Shown here in pieces: positions 18,920 through 27,824 of a DNA stretch of 64,000 nt. Positions within the stretch are counted from its first letter, which is position 1, and the number at the start of each line of letters is the position of its first letter. The stretch is taken from assembly GCF_902459655.1 (NCBI RefSeq), contig NZ_CABPSB010000006.1, positions 238,149-302,148 of the forward strand. The letters run 5' to 3'. The notes below the pieces were generated by a model. That model was not told the origin of the DNA. It saw only the letters and a list, made by a program, of their open reading frames with translations, and made no database searches. This DNA comes from Pandoraea anhela. GTDB lineage: Bacteria; Pseudomonadota; Gammaproteobacteria; Burkholderiales; Burkholderiaceae. The position numbers and the translations under genes were made by a program.

Positions 18920-19936
18920 ATGACAGGCAAATCCGGCGACCGTCTCGCCTTTGCCGCGCGCCCGCATGGCGTGCGGGACGGCCTGCGTGCGCGCCTCCGG
19001 TTCGCCCTGTCAGGCCTGTCCAGCCTGATGGCAGCGATGGTGGGCGTCGCGAGCCTCGGCATCGCGGTCGGCCCCGTCTCGGCTGCCGCGCAAAATGCCG
19101 GCATCGCCACGGACCCCGCCGCGCAAAATCTCGGCAACACCCTCGGCCCCGGCGCCATCGTCATCCCCGGCAACAATGCCGCCGCAGGCGGTGTCGCGTC
19201 GAATGTGCCCAGCATGGTGCGTCCCGTGACGGCGAACACACCCGTCGCCGCGCAGCCCGTCGCGGTACAAGCGCCACAGGTCGCCAGCCCTCAGACATCT
19301 CAGTTCCAGAACACACAGGTCATCCGCCAGACCGCCGAGCGTTTCCTGCGCGAGCAGACGACCGGCCTGCCCGGCCAGGTGAGCATCACCGTGGGCGAAT
19401 CGGTCTCGGACCGCATGCCCACCTGTACCGCACTCGAACCCTTCCTGCCGCCCGGCGCGCGGCTCTGGGGCACGACCAGCGTGGGCGTGCGCTGCGCGGG
19501 TGAGCGTCCGTGGACGCTGTATCTGCAAGCACGCGTGAGCATCAACGCAACGTACTTCGTCGCCGCGCGCCAGATCAATCCTGGCGAGACGATCGGGCCG
19601 AACGACCTGTCGCCGCGTCAGGGCGATCTCACCTTGCTGCCGCGCACGGTCGCGACCGATGCCGGCCAGATCGTCGGCACGGTGGCGGTAAACCGTATTA
19701 CGTCCGGACTGCCGATTCGCTCGGACCTGCTGCGCAGTGCGATTGCGGTGCAGCAGGGACAAACCGTGCGTGTGGTCTCGCGCGGCGCCGGATTCGAAGT
19801 CAGCACCGAAGGTCAGGTGCTCACGCGAGCCAGCGCGGGGGACCCCGTGCAGGTGCGCACCCGGGCCGGACAAGTCGTCAGCGGCACGGTAAAGACAGGA
19901 AAAAACGGCAACGTCGAAGTCGAAGTTGCGCTATAA
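18920..19936 (+). CDS. flgA: Flagellar P-ring assembly chaperone FlgA
   Basis: FlgA is the periplasmic chaperone for P-ring (FlgI) assembly. The 338-residue product has a basic leader and a hydrophobic signal peptide ending near VSAAAQ. A low-complexity Ala/Val/Pro/Gln region follows, then the SAF/ChapFlgA domain (about 205-338) with INPGETIGPNDLSPRQGDLT, INRITSGLPIRSDLLRSAIA-like block and QVRTRAGQVVSGTV. The ATG at 18920 has AAGGAGAG upstream and is preferred to a GTG at 18869. It is somewhat longer than average because of the linker. Confidence 0.95.
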   Translation: MTGKSGDRLAFAARPHGVRDGLRARLRFALSGLSSLMAAMVGVASLGIAVGPVSAAAQNAGIATDPAAQNLGNTLGPGAIVIPGNNAAAGGVASNVPSMVRPVTANTPVAAQPVAVQAPQVASPQTSQFQNTQVIRQTAERFLREQTTGLPGQVSITVGESVSDRMPTCTALEPFLPPGARLWGTTSVGVRCAGERPWTLYLQARVSINATYFVAARQINPGETIGPNDLSPRQGDLTLLPRTVATDAGQIVGTVAVNRITSGLPIRSDLLRSAIAVQQGQTVRVVSRGAGFEVSTEGQVLTRASAGDPVQVRTRAGQVVSGTVKTGKNGNVEVEVAL

Positions 19937-20010
19937 GTGATCACTCACTATCATTAAGTATTCGCTGAAATCACCCGGGCACTTGAACTGGTAACAGGAT
20001 GTTACTTGCC

Positions 20011-20037
20011 TAAAGTTATGGCGGATAATGCCGTTAC
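20011..20037 (+). promoter_or_regulatory. Sigma-28 (FliA) promoter of flgM
   Basis: TAAA at 20011-20014, a 15-nt spacer and GCCGTTAC at 20030-20037 match the sigma-28 consensus; GTT directly after TAAA adds to the match. It sits 26 bp before the flgM start, exactly where FliA-dependent autoregulation of the anti-sigma factor is expected. Confidence 0.85.
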
Positions 20038-20062
20038 ACAGGCAGGTTTCTGGGGAAAGCAC

Positions 20063-20401
20063 ATGAAAATCGAACCACCCGCCAATCCGTTGACTGGCGT
20101 CGGCGCGAGCAAGGCGACGACCGATCGGACGACGACCGGCTCTGTGAATGTTGACGTAACGATTACGCCTGCGACGACTGTCGGCGGCGACGCGAGCGTG
20201 AGCACGAGCGCATTGTCGTCGGAGATGCGTGCTTTGCAGGAAGCGCTGGCACAAACGGGCACGGCGGACATCGACGTTGCGAAAGTGACGGCGATCAAGG
20301 CGGCGATCGCCAACGGCCAACTGGCCATCGACACATCCAGGATTGCGGACGGTCTCATTGCGACCGCACGCGATTTGCTCTCTGCGCAATCGAATTCATG
20401 A
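20063..20401 (+). CDS. flgM: Anti-sigma-28 factor FlgM
   Basis: FlgM binds FliA and blocks late transcription until it is exported through the finished hook. The 112-residue product has a disordered N-terminal half (MKIEPPANPLTGVGASK) and the FliA-binding C-terminal helices (about 60-108, with VTAIKAAIANGQLAIDTSRI and ADGLIATARDLL). The start at 20063 lies just downstream of the sigma-28 promoter; a longer frame from 20006 would begin upstream of the promoter boxes. The stop overlaps flgN (ATGA). Confidence 0.95.
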   Translation: MKIEPPANPLTGVGASKATTDRTTTGSVNVDVTITPATTVGGDASVSTSALSSEMRALQEALAQTGTADIDVAKVTAIKAAIANGQLAIDTSRIADGLIATARDLLSAQSNS

Positions 20402-20856
20402 CAACCGAAGCCCTGCTGAACGCCCTGTCTGCCGAAACGACCGCGATCGGTACGTTTTCGGCATTGCTTGGGGAAGAACAGCAGGCATTGGTGAGCGGCA
20501 CGCTGGACGCGCTGCCGGAACTGACCGAGCGCAAGACGCGTGCCGTCGTGGAACTCTCGGCGCTGGGCCGCGAGCGCGATGCGCAATTGCAGGCACTGGG
20601 CTTTACGCCGGATGAAGCCGGGGCGACGGCAGCCGCCGCCACCGACGTGCGCATCGACGCCGCCTGGAATGCCTTGCTCGCCGCAGCCGCGCTGGCCAAA
20701 CGCGCCAATGACACGAACGGCCTGCTCATCAATACGCGCCTGACCTACACGCAACAGGCGCTCAACGTCCTCTACGGCCCGGGCAACAATGCCCCGCTCT
20801 ACGGCCCCGACGGCCGCACCACCCCGCGCTCGAGCGGGGGAAGCGTTACGGCCTGA
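20398..20856 (+). CDS. flgN: Flagellar export chaperone FlgN
   Basis: FlgN is the cytoplasmic chaperone for FlgK and FlgL. The 152-residue, mostly helical product shows the family pattern: an N-terminal LSAETTAIGTFSALLGEEQQ helix, a central LTERKTRAVVELSALGRERD segment, and a C-terminal helix ending near TYTQQALNVLYG, which resembles the substrate-binding end. It is translationally coupled to flgM. No strong terminator follows; a 6-bp stem (20879-20900) is the only candidate. Confidence 0.93.
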   Translation: MTTEALLNALSAETTAIGTFSALLGEEQQALVSGTLDALPELTERKTRAVVELSALGRERDAQLQALGFTPDEAGATAAAATDVRIDAAWNALLAAAALAKRANDTNGLLINTRLTYTQQALNVLYGPGNNAPLYGPDGRTTPRSSGGSVTA

Positions 20857-21060
20857 CGAATCAACCGGCGCTAACCAAGCACTCTGCCTTGGCTGAGTGC
20901 GAGTTTGAGGCGCGCCAGCCGATTCAGGCTCCCCCTTCTGCGCAGCTTCGATGACCAGCGCACTCGCATCGGTGGAATGCGCACGCGATTCGTTCCTGTT
21001 GGAAAATGCCCTGAGCATGCTGAGTTGCTTCCTTTACCCGGAACTGGAGCGGATTTCTTG

Positions 21061-21525
21061 ATGCCTTTGGTCAAATGGATGATCTCGTCTTTACGCAATT
21101 TCGCTCGTCGGATCGGTGGCGGTAAAACCGTCGGCGTGCGCGCATTGATCATCGACGAGTCAGATCGCGTCTTGCTTGTCAGGCATACCTACCTGAACGG
21201 ATGGTTCACGCCTGGCGGGGGCGTGAATGCGGGTGAAACATTGATGGAAGCCTTGCGACGCGAAGTCTTCGAAGAGACCACGTTGCAAATCACAGGTGAG
21301 GTACAACTCTTCAACGCGTACTTCAGCAATAGTGAGAATCGCGATGACTATCCGGTTCTATATGTGATTCGAGAGTTTTCCGGTACCGCACGTATTGGCG
21401 ACGCGGCCGAAATCGCCGAAATTGGCTGGTTCCCCATCGACGCTCTGCCGGAAAGTACATCGCCAAAGACGCGCCAGCGCGTTTCCGAGTTTCGGGGCCT
21501 CTGTCCCAAGTCCGAGCGTTGGTGA
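21061..21525 (+). CDS. NUDIX hydrolase
   Basis: NUDIX enzymes hydrolyse nucleoside diphosphates linked to another group; the substrate here cannot be told. The 154-residue product has a Nudix box at about residues 60-85 (WFTPGGGVNAGETLMEALRR followed by EVFEETTLQI). The REVFEE metal-binding Glu residues are intact, but the usual Gly after EE-x is Thr. The ATG at 21061 has GGAG 11 bases upstream; a frame opening at 20905 adds residues unlike the family. Codon use is less GC-biased than in the flanking flagellar genes, and it has no obvious flagellar role, so it may be a later insertion between flgN and fliA. Confidence 0.85.
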   Translation: MPLVKWMISSLRNFARRIGGGKTVGVRALIIDESDRVLLVRHTYLNGWFTPGGGVNAGETLMEALRREVFEETTLQITGEVQLFNAYFSNSENRDDYPVLYVIREFSGTARIGDAAEIAEIGWFPIDALPESTSPKTRQRVSEFRGLCPKSERW

Positions 21526-21612
21526 GACGCAAAGACGCTACCCCCCCCTCATCGGCGGTCCCGACACAACGAACCCCGTCTAACGCGTCACCTGATGTAA
21601 CACCGGGATAAA

Positions 21613-21649
21613 ACAAAAACCCTCGGGAGCTTTTATCTCACCGAGGGTT
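21613..21649 (-). terminator. Rho-independent terminator of the flhBAFG-fliA unit
   Basis: On the minus strand a 9-bp stem (AACCCTCGG with CCGAGGGTT) and a 14-nt loop are followed by a T-run. It lies 39 bp after the fliA stop codon and is also positioned to stop transcripts from the convergent NUDIX gene. Confidence 0.85.
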
Positions 21650-21687
21650 CGTGAGCGGCTTCGGCATTGCGCCGACGCAACGTTAAC

Positions 21688-22416
21688 TCAATTCGCCGAC
21701 GTCCACGCCTTCTCACGCAACGTGGCGCGAAGTCGCGAAATCGCCTGGCTGTGCAACTGACAGACGCGAGACTCGCTGACTTCGAGCACCGCGCCGATTT
21801 CGCGCAGGTTCAGGCCCTGTTCGTAATACAGACTCATCAGCAACTTTTCACGATCCGGCAGGCGGTCGATGGCGTCGATCACGCCGCCGCGTAACCCCTC
21901 GTCGAGCAACATCGTGAGCGGATCCGCACCAGGGTCCGCACAGATGCGGTCGATGAACGGCTCCTCATCCGCCGCCTCGAAATCTTCGTAATAGATGAGC
22001 TGGCAGCCGTGCACGTCCTGCAACATCTGCTGATACTCGCTCAGACCGATCGACATCTCGCCCGCAATCTCGCTCTCGGACGGTCCCCGCCCCAGACGCT
22101 GCTCCAAACGCTGCACCGCCTTCTCGATCTCGCGCGCCGTCTTGCGGATGCCGCGCGACGCCCAGTCCAGCTCGCGCAACTCGTCAAGCATCGCCCCGCG
22201 AATGCGCTGGCTCGCATAGGTTTCGAACTGCGCGCCCTGCGTCTCCTGATACCGGTTCGCCGCATCGAGCAGCCCCAGCATGCCGGCCTGAATCAGGTCT
22301 TCCAACTCCACGCTGGCCGGCAGCTTCGCCATCAATTGCAGCGCCAGACGGCGCACCAACGGCGCGTATTGGGTCAGCGTGTCGTTCGTGTCGACCTTCC
22401 CGCGCGCGGTATACAT
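21688..22416 (-). CDS. fliA: Flagellar sigma factor sigma-28 FliA
   Basis: FliA directs RNA polymerase to late flagellar and chemotaxis promoters. The 242-residue length is standard. Region 2 is seen at about 20-95 (LEDLIQAGMLGLLDAANRYQ, FETYASQRIRGAMLDELREL). Region 3 follows, then region 4 near 185-235 (LPDREKLLMSLYYEQGLNLR, with EIGAVLEVSESRVCQLHSQA). The ATG at 22416 has GGAGGG upstream. Longer frames to 22743 overlap flhG and were rejected. Its cognate anti-sigma factor FlgM and four candidate target promoters are in the window. Confidence 0.98.
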   Translation of the reverse strand: MYTARGKVDTNDTLTQYAPLVRRLALQLMAKLPASVELEDLIQAGMLGLLDAANRYQETQGAQFETYASQRIRGAMLDELRELDWASRGIRKTAREIEKAVQRLEQRLGRGPSESEIAGEMSIGLSEYQQMLQDVHGCQLIYYEDFEAADEEPFIDRICADPGADPLTMLLDEGLRGGVIDAIDRLPDREKLLMSLYYEQGLNLREIGAVLEVSESRVCQLHSQAISRLRATLREKAWTSAN

Positions 22417-22451
22417 GTTTCCCTCCGCTTCCTCTCGACGCGTGCCGTGAC

Positions 22452-23315
22452 TCAGACCGTGTGTGCGCTCACCGCGCCCACGCCATGCGTCATCTCGCCA
22501 CCGCGATCGCCGCCGATATCGTCGATCCCCGTGCGCCCCGTCTCTCGCATGGCCAGCGGCCAATGCGTGACCTGCGACGCCAATTGACGAAACGCCACCG
22601 CCGCCGGCGCCATCGGGAAGGCATCGACGACCGTGCGCGTCAGATGCCGCGCGCGCACGACCTGCCGATCCGACGGCACATGACCCGCCAACTCCAGCGA
22701 CACCGCCAGATAACGGCTCGCCGTGGTGGCGAGATTGCGGCATACCACCCGTGCCTCCATATCCTCGGTGCGATTCACCAACACCCGGAACTGCGCCAGC
22801 GCATACTCGAAATGCGCCTGCTTGATCCAGGAATACGCCCCCGTGATCGCCGCCGGCTCACACCCCAGCACGACGAGCACGTCGTGCGCATGCGCCGCGA
22901 GCGGACTCAACACCCCGCCCGTATGTGTGCAATCGACGACCACGACGTCGGGCTCGCCCGCCGTCAGCAAAGGCAGCGAACGCTGCGGATCGATACGCTC
23001 AGGGTGACGGTGCGCCACCGGCACCAGCACTACGTTGTCACGCGTGTGTACGCGAATCGCATCGGACGACACGCGTCCGGCAATCACGTCATGGATGTCG
23101 CCGCGCAGCGGCAGGCCGAGCGCCGGCGCCGCATGGCCGCTCTCGTCGGCCAGCACGACATCCTGACCGTGATGGGCCAGCGCGCTGGCCAGATTCAACG
23201 CAACACTCGTCTGACCGGCCTCAGGCGCACTTCCCACCACCGCGACGATACGGGTGGTATGGCGCGCCACCAGACGGCGCAGCCCCTCAGCTTGATCGAG
23301 TACGAGTTTAACCAA
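22452..23315 (-). CDS. flhG: FlhG-like MinD/ParA-family protein with degenerate ATPase site
   Basis: FlhG (FleN/YlxH) normally limits flagellar number and stimulates the FlhF GTPase. The N-terminus keeps the FlhF-activating motif DQAEGLRR (residues 7-14). The P-loop that should read KGGVGKT is instead VVGSAPEAGQTS (about 27-37), without the invariant lysines. The region usually reading DADLG is ADESG, and the Walker B-like strand is DVVVVDCTHTGG. ATP binding as in canonical FlhG is therefore doubtful. The start is unclear: TTG at 23315 overlaps the flhF end and follows GGCGAGG, while GTG at 23378 gives 308 residues. It is placed between flhF and fliA, as expected for flhG. Confidence 0.85.
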   Translation of the reverse strand: MVKLVLDQAEGLRRLVARHTTRIVAVVGSAPEAGQTSVALNLASALAHHGQDVVLADESGHAAPALGLPLRGDIHDVIAGRVSSDAIRVHTRDNVVLVPVAHRHPERIDPQRSLPLLTAGEPDVVVVDCTHTGGVLSPLAAHAHDVLVVLGCEPAAITGAYSWIKQAHFEYALAQFRVLVNRTEDMEARVVCRNLATTASRYLAVSLELAGHVPSDRQVVRARHLTRTVVDAFPMAPAAVAFRQLASQVTHWPLAMRETGRTGIDDIGGDRGGEMTHGVGAVSAHTV

Positions 23316-24567
23316 AGCAGGCCTCGCCTGAAGGTTGCGCGGGCGCGAACAGCCCGCTGTAGTTGGGATCGACCCCACGCACCACTGCCGGCAGATCTTC
23401 CTCGGACGGTACGAACGGCGACCCCGTGACCGGCGCGGACAACGCCGTGTCGATCAGGAACTGCCGGTCGGCCACGTGCAGATTCTCCGGCACGCGCTGT
23501 CCCGTGGAAACGTAATGCACCGGCAAACGGTGGCGGATCACCGTATCGAGCACCGACCCGAGATTGGTCGTCTCGTCGAGCTTCGTCAGAATACACCCGG
23601 CCAGATCGCCACCGCCCTCGGCGCTGGCGCTGCGGTAGGCGTGCACCACTTCATTGAGCGTGTCGCCATGGCTCGTCGCGTTGAGCAACAGCAGACGCTG
23701 CACCGGCGTCTCCGCCCCACACAGCATCGCGACCTGTTCCGGCACCGTGCGATCGCGCTGGCTCATGCCGACCGTGTCGATCAGCACCATGTGCTTGTTA
23801 CGCAACTCGGTCAGCGCCAGGCGCAGGTCCGTCGCGTCCTTCACCGCGTGCACCGTCACACCGAGAATCTTGCCGTAGATGCGCAGTTGCTCATGGCCGC
23901 CGATACGATAGCTGTCGGTCGTGAGCAGCGCGAGCTTCTCCGCGCCATGACGCATCACGCAACGCGCCGCCAGCTTGGCCGTCGTGGTGGTCTTGCCCAC
24001 ACCGGTCGGCCCCATCAGCGCATACACCCCGCCGCGATCCATCAACTCGTCTTCGTTCGGCATGATGGGCAGGTTGCGCTTGAGCGCATTCTTCACCCAG
24101 TCGAGACCGTTTTCCCGGTCGCTGCCTTCGGGCAGATGTTCGAGCAGCGCCCGGCCAAGCTGCGCCGAGAAGCCTGCCGCGAGCAATGTGCGCAGAATCT
24201 CGCCCTGCGCCGGGGAGCGGCGCTGTTTGTCGTTCCAGACCAGCCCGGCGACCTGCTCTTCGAGCAAGCCGCGCATGCTCTGAAGCTCGCCCATCATCGA
24301 TTGCGCAAAGGCGCTCGCCGCCGCCATGTCGTTCGCCGCCGTCGTCTGCGCGGCGGACACCGGGGGTGCAGCCGGACGCGGGCGCGGACGATGCGTCGGC
24401 AGATCGCCGCCGGCCAGTGCGTCCAGATCCTCTTCGGCCAGCGCCACGATCTCGACGCCGTTGGCGACCGAACGGTTGGACAACACGACCGCATCGGGTC
24501 CGATTTCCTCGCGAATCTGGCGCAGTGCGTCGCGGCACGTGCCCGCAAAGAATTTCCGAATCTTCAC
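23308..24567 (-). CDS. flhF: Flagellar SRP-family GTPase FlhF
   Basis: FlhF sets the site of flagellar assembly in polarly flagellated bacteria and promotes early basal-body steps. The 419-residue product has a short N-domain beginning MKIRKFFAGTCRDALRQIRE, a Pro/Ala linker, then NG domains: G1 MGPTGVGKTTT (185-195), the TTDSYRIGGHEQLRIYGKIL block, G3 VLIDTVGMSQRD and G4 TKLDE. The GTG start overlaps the flhA stop (GTGA) and has GGAGGTC upstream, so translation is coupled to flhA. Confidence 0.97.
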   Translation of the reverse strand: MKIRKFFAGTCRDALRQIREEIGPDAVVLSNRSVANGVEIVALAEEDLDALAGGDLPTHRPRPRPAAPPVSAAQTTAANDMAAASAFAQSMMGELQSMRGLLEEQVAGLVWNDKQRRSPAQGEILRTLLAAGFSAQLGRALLEHLPEGSDRENGLDWVKNALKRNLPIMPNEDELMDRGGVYALMGPTGVGKTTTTAKLAARCVMRHGAEKLALLTTDSYRIGGHEQLRIYGKILGVTVHAVKDATDLRLALTELRNKHMVLIDTVGMSQRDRTVPEQVAMLCGAETPVQRLLLLNATSHGDTLNEVVHAYRSASAEGGGDLAGCILTKLDETTNLGSVLDTVIRHRLPVHYVSTGQRVPENLHVADRQFLIDTALSAPVTGSPFVPSEEDLPAVVRGVDPNYSGLFAPAQPSGEACFG

Positions 24568-26669
24568 GCTTGACCTCCGATGAGTGCCGTCATTTTCACA
24601 TTACGGGTATCTGGCACTTCCGCATACGACAAAACCTTGAGCTGCGGCAAGCTGCGACGCAAGAAGCGCGAGAGCAGCGAACGCAGCGGATGTTGAACCA
24701 GCAGTACCGTCGGCAAGCCCTGACGCTCCTGACGCGCCACCGCTGCCTGGGTTTCACGCAGCAGCGTGTCCGCAAGGCCTGGCTCCAGACCGGTGCCGCC
24801 GCCCGCCGACAACGCCTGCGTGAGAATTCGTTCGAGATTGGCGTCGAGCCCGACCACTTCGAGATCGCCACTGCCCGGGAACACGCTCTGCGTGATCGCA
24901 CGGCCCAGCGACAGACGCACCAGCGCCGTGAGGTCGTACGGATCCTGCACGCGCGCGCCGTGTTCGGCGATGGTATCGATGATGGTGCGCATATCGCGAA
25001 TCGGCACCTGCTCTTCGAGCAGGTTCTGCAGCACTTTCTGCAACGTGGTGAGCGCGATGGTCTTCGGCACCAGGTCTTCGATGAGCTTCGGCGCGTCCTT
25101 GCCGATACGCTCGATGAGCTGCTGCACTTCCTGACGTCCGAGCAACTCGTGCGCGTGAGCGTTGATCAGGTGATTCAGGTGTGTGGCGACCACAGTGCCC
25201 GCATCGACCACGGTGTAGCCGTACGCCTGCGCCTGATCGCGCTGACCGACGTCGATCCATGTCGCGGGCAGCCCGAAGGCCGGATCGCGCGTCGGTGTGC
25301 CTTGCAACGGCGCGCTGACCTGCCCCGGGTCGATGGCCAGCAACTGACCGGGGTAGGCTTCGCCTTCGCCGATGATCACCCCCTTGAGCGTGATCCGGTA
25401 CTGGTTGGGCCGAAGCTCCAGATTGTCGCGAATGTGCACCACCGGCGCGAGGAAGCCGATTTCCTGGGCGAACTTCTTGCGGATACCCTTGATGCGCTTG
25501 AGCAGTTCGCCGTCCTGATTGCGGTCGACGAGCGGAATCAGACGGTAGCCGACTTCCAGACCGAGCGGGTCGACCAGCGCCACGTCGTCCCACGACGCCT
25601 CGGCCACTTCGGCCGGCGCCTGCGCCGCCACCGGCGCCGGACGCGCCGCCTGCACCTTGGCCGCCGCCGCTTTGCGGAACTGCCAGCGGGCAAGCGCGCC
25701 GAGTCCCAGCGCGAGCACCAGGAAGGCGAAGTGCGGCATGCCCGGGATCAGGCCCATCAGGCCGAGGATCGCCGCCGTGATGCCGAGTACCTGCGGATTG
25801 CTGAAGAGTTGCGAGACGACCTGCTGGCCGACGTCTTCGTCCGTGGCCACGCGCGAGACGACCACACCGGCGGCCGTCGAGATCACCAGCGCCGGGATCT
25901 GCGCGACGAGACCGTCGCCGATGGTCAGCAGCGTGTAGTTCTTGGCGGCGGTGCCAAGGTCCAGATTGTGCTGGACCACCCCGACGATCAGGCCGCCGAT
26001 GATGTTGATCAGCATGATCAGCAAGCCCGCGACCGCGTCGCCGCGCACGAACTTGGACGCACCGTCCATGGACCCGTAGAAGTCGGCTTCCTGGGCGATC
26101 ACCGCGCGGCGCTTGCGGGCTTCCTCTTCGCCGATGAGACCGGCGTTGAGGTCGGCGTCGATCGCCATCTGCTTGCCGGGCATGGCGTCGAGAGTAAAAC
26201 GCGCGCCCACTTCGGCGATACGGCCCGCCCCCTTCGTGATCACCATGAAGTTGATGACCACGAGGATGATGAACACCACGATACCGACCGCGTAGTTGCC
26301 CCCGACGAGGAAGTGACCGAAGGCCTCGATCACCTTGCCGGCAGCGTCCGGGCCGGTGTGGCCTTCGAGGAGCACCACGCGGGTGGACGCCACGTTCAGC
26401 GACAGGCGCAGCAGCGTGGAGAACAGCAGCACGCTCGGGAACGCCGCGAAGTCGAGCGGCTTTTGCGTATACATGCTCACGAGCAGCACCATCACCGCCA
26501 GGGCGATGTTGAACGTGAACAGCAGATCCAGGATGAACGGCGGCAGCGGGAGGATCATCATGCCCAGAATCATGATGATCAGCACCGGCGCGGCGAGCGA
26601 CTTCAAATTGCCGCCGAGGAGCAATTGCGACGTACGCAGCAGCTGGTTCGCGCGTGGGTTGAGGTTCAT
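24564..26669 (-). CDS. flhA: Flagellar export gate protein FlhA
   Basis: FlhA is the nonameric export gate with a cytoplasmic substrate-docking ring. The 701-residue product has about eight N-terminal membrane segments (residues ~25-330). It shows the FHIPEP-family landmarks FAAFPSVLLFSTLLRLSLNV, the cytoplasmic FHIPEP loop with FTLDAMPGKQMAIDADLNAG, and GSMDGASKFVRGDAVAGLLI. A large soluble C-domain (about 350-700) follows. It starts 3 bp after the flhB stop. Confidence 0.99.
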   Translation of the reverse strand: MNLNPRANQLLRTSQLLLGGNLKSLAAPVLIIMILGMMILPLPPFILDLLFTFNIALAVMVLLVSMYTQKPLDFAAFPSVLLFSTLLRLSLNVASTRVVLLEGHTGPDAAGKVIEAFGHFLVGGNYAVGIVVFIILVVINFMVITKGAGRIAEVGARFTLDAMPGKQMAIDADLNAGLIGEEEARKRRAVIAQEADFYGSMDGASKFVRGDAVAGLLIMLINIIGGLIVGVVQHNLDLGTAAKNYTLLTIGDGLVAQIPALVISTAAGVVVSRVATDEDVGQQVVSQLFSNPQVLGITAAILGLMGLIPGMPHFAFLVLALGLGALARWQFRKAAAAKVQAARPAPVAAQAPAEVAEASWDDVALVDPLGLEVGYRLIPLVDRNQDGELLKRIKGIRKKFAQEIGFLAPVVHIRDNLELRPNQYRITLKGVIIGEGEAYPGQLLAIDPGQVSAPLQGTPTRDPAFGLPATWIDVGQRDQAQAYGYTVVDAGTVVATHLNHLINAHAHELLGRQEVQQLIERIGKDAPKLIEDLVPKTIALTTLQKVLQNLLEEQVPIRDMRTIIDTIAEHGARVQDPYDLTALVRLSLGRAITQSVFPGSGDLEVVGLDANLERILTQALSAGGGTGLEPGLADTLLRETQAAVARQERQGLPTVLLVQHPLRSLLSRFLRRSLPQLKVLSYAEVPDTRNVKMTALIGGQA

Positions 26670-26672
26670 TCG

Positions 26673-27824
26673 TTACACTCGTTTCGACCCGAGGCGCCGG
26701 GGCGCATCGAGTTCTGCCGGCACCGGCAGGTCCGACGGGGTCATCGGCTCGATCCCCCCTTCGGTACGCCAGCGGCGAAGCTGGAAGACCCACGCCAGCA
26801 CCTCGGCCACGGCCGTGTAAAGCGTGGCCGGGATTTCGTGACCGATTTCCACATGACGGTGCAGCGCACGCGCGAGCGGCGGGGCTTCGAGGATCGGGAT
26901 ACGGTGCTCCGCCGCCATCTCGCGAATACGCTGCGCAACCAGATCGGTGCCCTTGGCGAGTACGCGCGGCGCACGCATGCTGTCCTTGTATTCGAGCGCG
27001 ACGGCGAAGTGCGTCGGGTTCGTCACGATCACGTCGGCCTTGGGCACGTCCTGCATCATGCGGCGGCGCGCGGCCTGACGCTGCAACTGGCGGATCTGCG
27101 CTTTGACGTGCGGATCGCCTTCCGTTTCCTTGTTTTCCTGACGCACTTCCTCTTTGGTCATGCGCAGTTTCTTGTAGTGCTGCCAGATCTGGAACGGCAC
27201 GTCGATGGCCGCCACCAGCAACAGCGAGGCCACGATGAACGCGCAGCACACCACGATCATTTCGCCCACATAAGGCAATGCGGCGCGCGGCGCCTGCGTC
27301 ATCAGCCCCATCACGGCGTCTTTGTCGCGCGCAATCGCCCAGTACGCCACCGCCCCTACGAGCAGTGTCTTGGCCACGGCCTTGACCAGCTCGACGAGTC
27401 CCTGCGTGGAGAACATGCGCGTCAACCCCTTGAGCGGGTTCAGGCGGCCGAAATTGGGGGCGAGCGATTTGGTCGTGAAGAGCCAGCCGCCGAGCGCCAT
27501 CGGCGCGGCGATGGCGGCAATCACCAGCAAGCCGAGCAGGGGTGCGATGACCATGAGCGCGTCGGCGCCCGAGTGCGCGGCGTACGACAGCATGCGACGG
27601 GTATCCATGGCCGTGCCCGGCTCGAATTGCATGCCGTGGCGCATCAGTTGGGCGAAGCCCTGCGAGATGCGGTCCGCCGTCATCCACATGCCGGCCACGC
27701 CGGCGGCCAGCAAAGCGAACGTCGAAAGCTCGCGCGAACGCGCGACCTGACCCTCCTCGCGCGCCTTCTCAAGGCGCCGGGGGGTCGGTGATTCCGACTT
27801 TTCGAGATCGCTTTCCTCTGCCAT
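26673..27824 (-). CDS. flhB: Flagellar export switch protein FlhB
   Basis: FlhB forms the export gate entry loop and switches substrate class after autocleavage. The 383-residue product begins with the conserved EESDLEKSESPTPRRLEKAR. Four membrane helices follow (about 30-210), then the cytoplasmic domain with the self-cleaving site NPTH in VIVTNPTHFAVALEYKDSM (near residue 270). It acts with FliK, encoded at the left of the window. It appears to head the flhBAFG-fliA unit. Confidence 0.98.
   Translation of the reverse strand: MAEESDLEKSESPTPRRLEKAREEGQVARSRELSTFALLAAGVAGMWMTADRISQGFAQLMRHGMQFEPGTAMDTRRMLSYAAHSGADALMVIAPLLGLLVIAAIAAPMALGGWLFTTKSLAPNFGRLNPLKGLTRMFSTQGLVELVKAVAKTLLVGAVAYWAIARDKDAVMGLMTQAPRAALPYVGEMIVVCCAFIVASLLLVAAIDVPFQIWQHYKKLRMTKEEVRQENKETEGDPHVKAQIRQLQRQAARRRMMQDVPKADVIVTNPTHFAVALEYKDSMRAPRVLAKGTDLVAQRIREMAAEHRIPILEAPPLARALHRHVEIGHEIPATLYTAVAEVLAWVFQLRRWRTEGGIEPMTPSDLPVPAELDAPRRLGSKRV

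Noticed and set aside
20879-20900. Terminator after flgN
   Set aside because: The stem is six base pairs (GCACTC with GAGTGC) with a ten-base loop and no T-run, too weak to list as a feature.
24186-27791. 1201-codon plus-strand frame opposite flhF-flhA-flhB
   Set aside because: The product is Arg/His/Glu-rich with no domains, and three well-recognised genes occupy the other strand.
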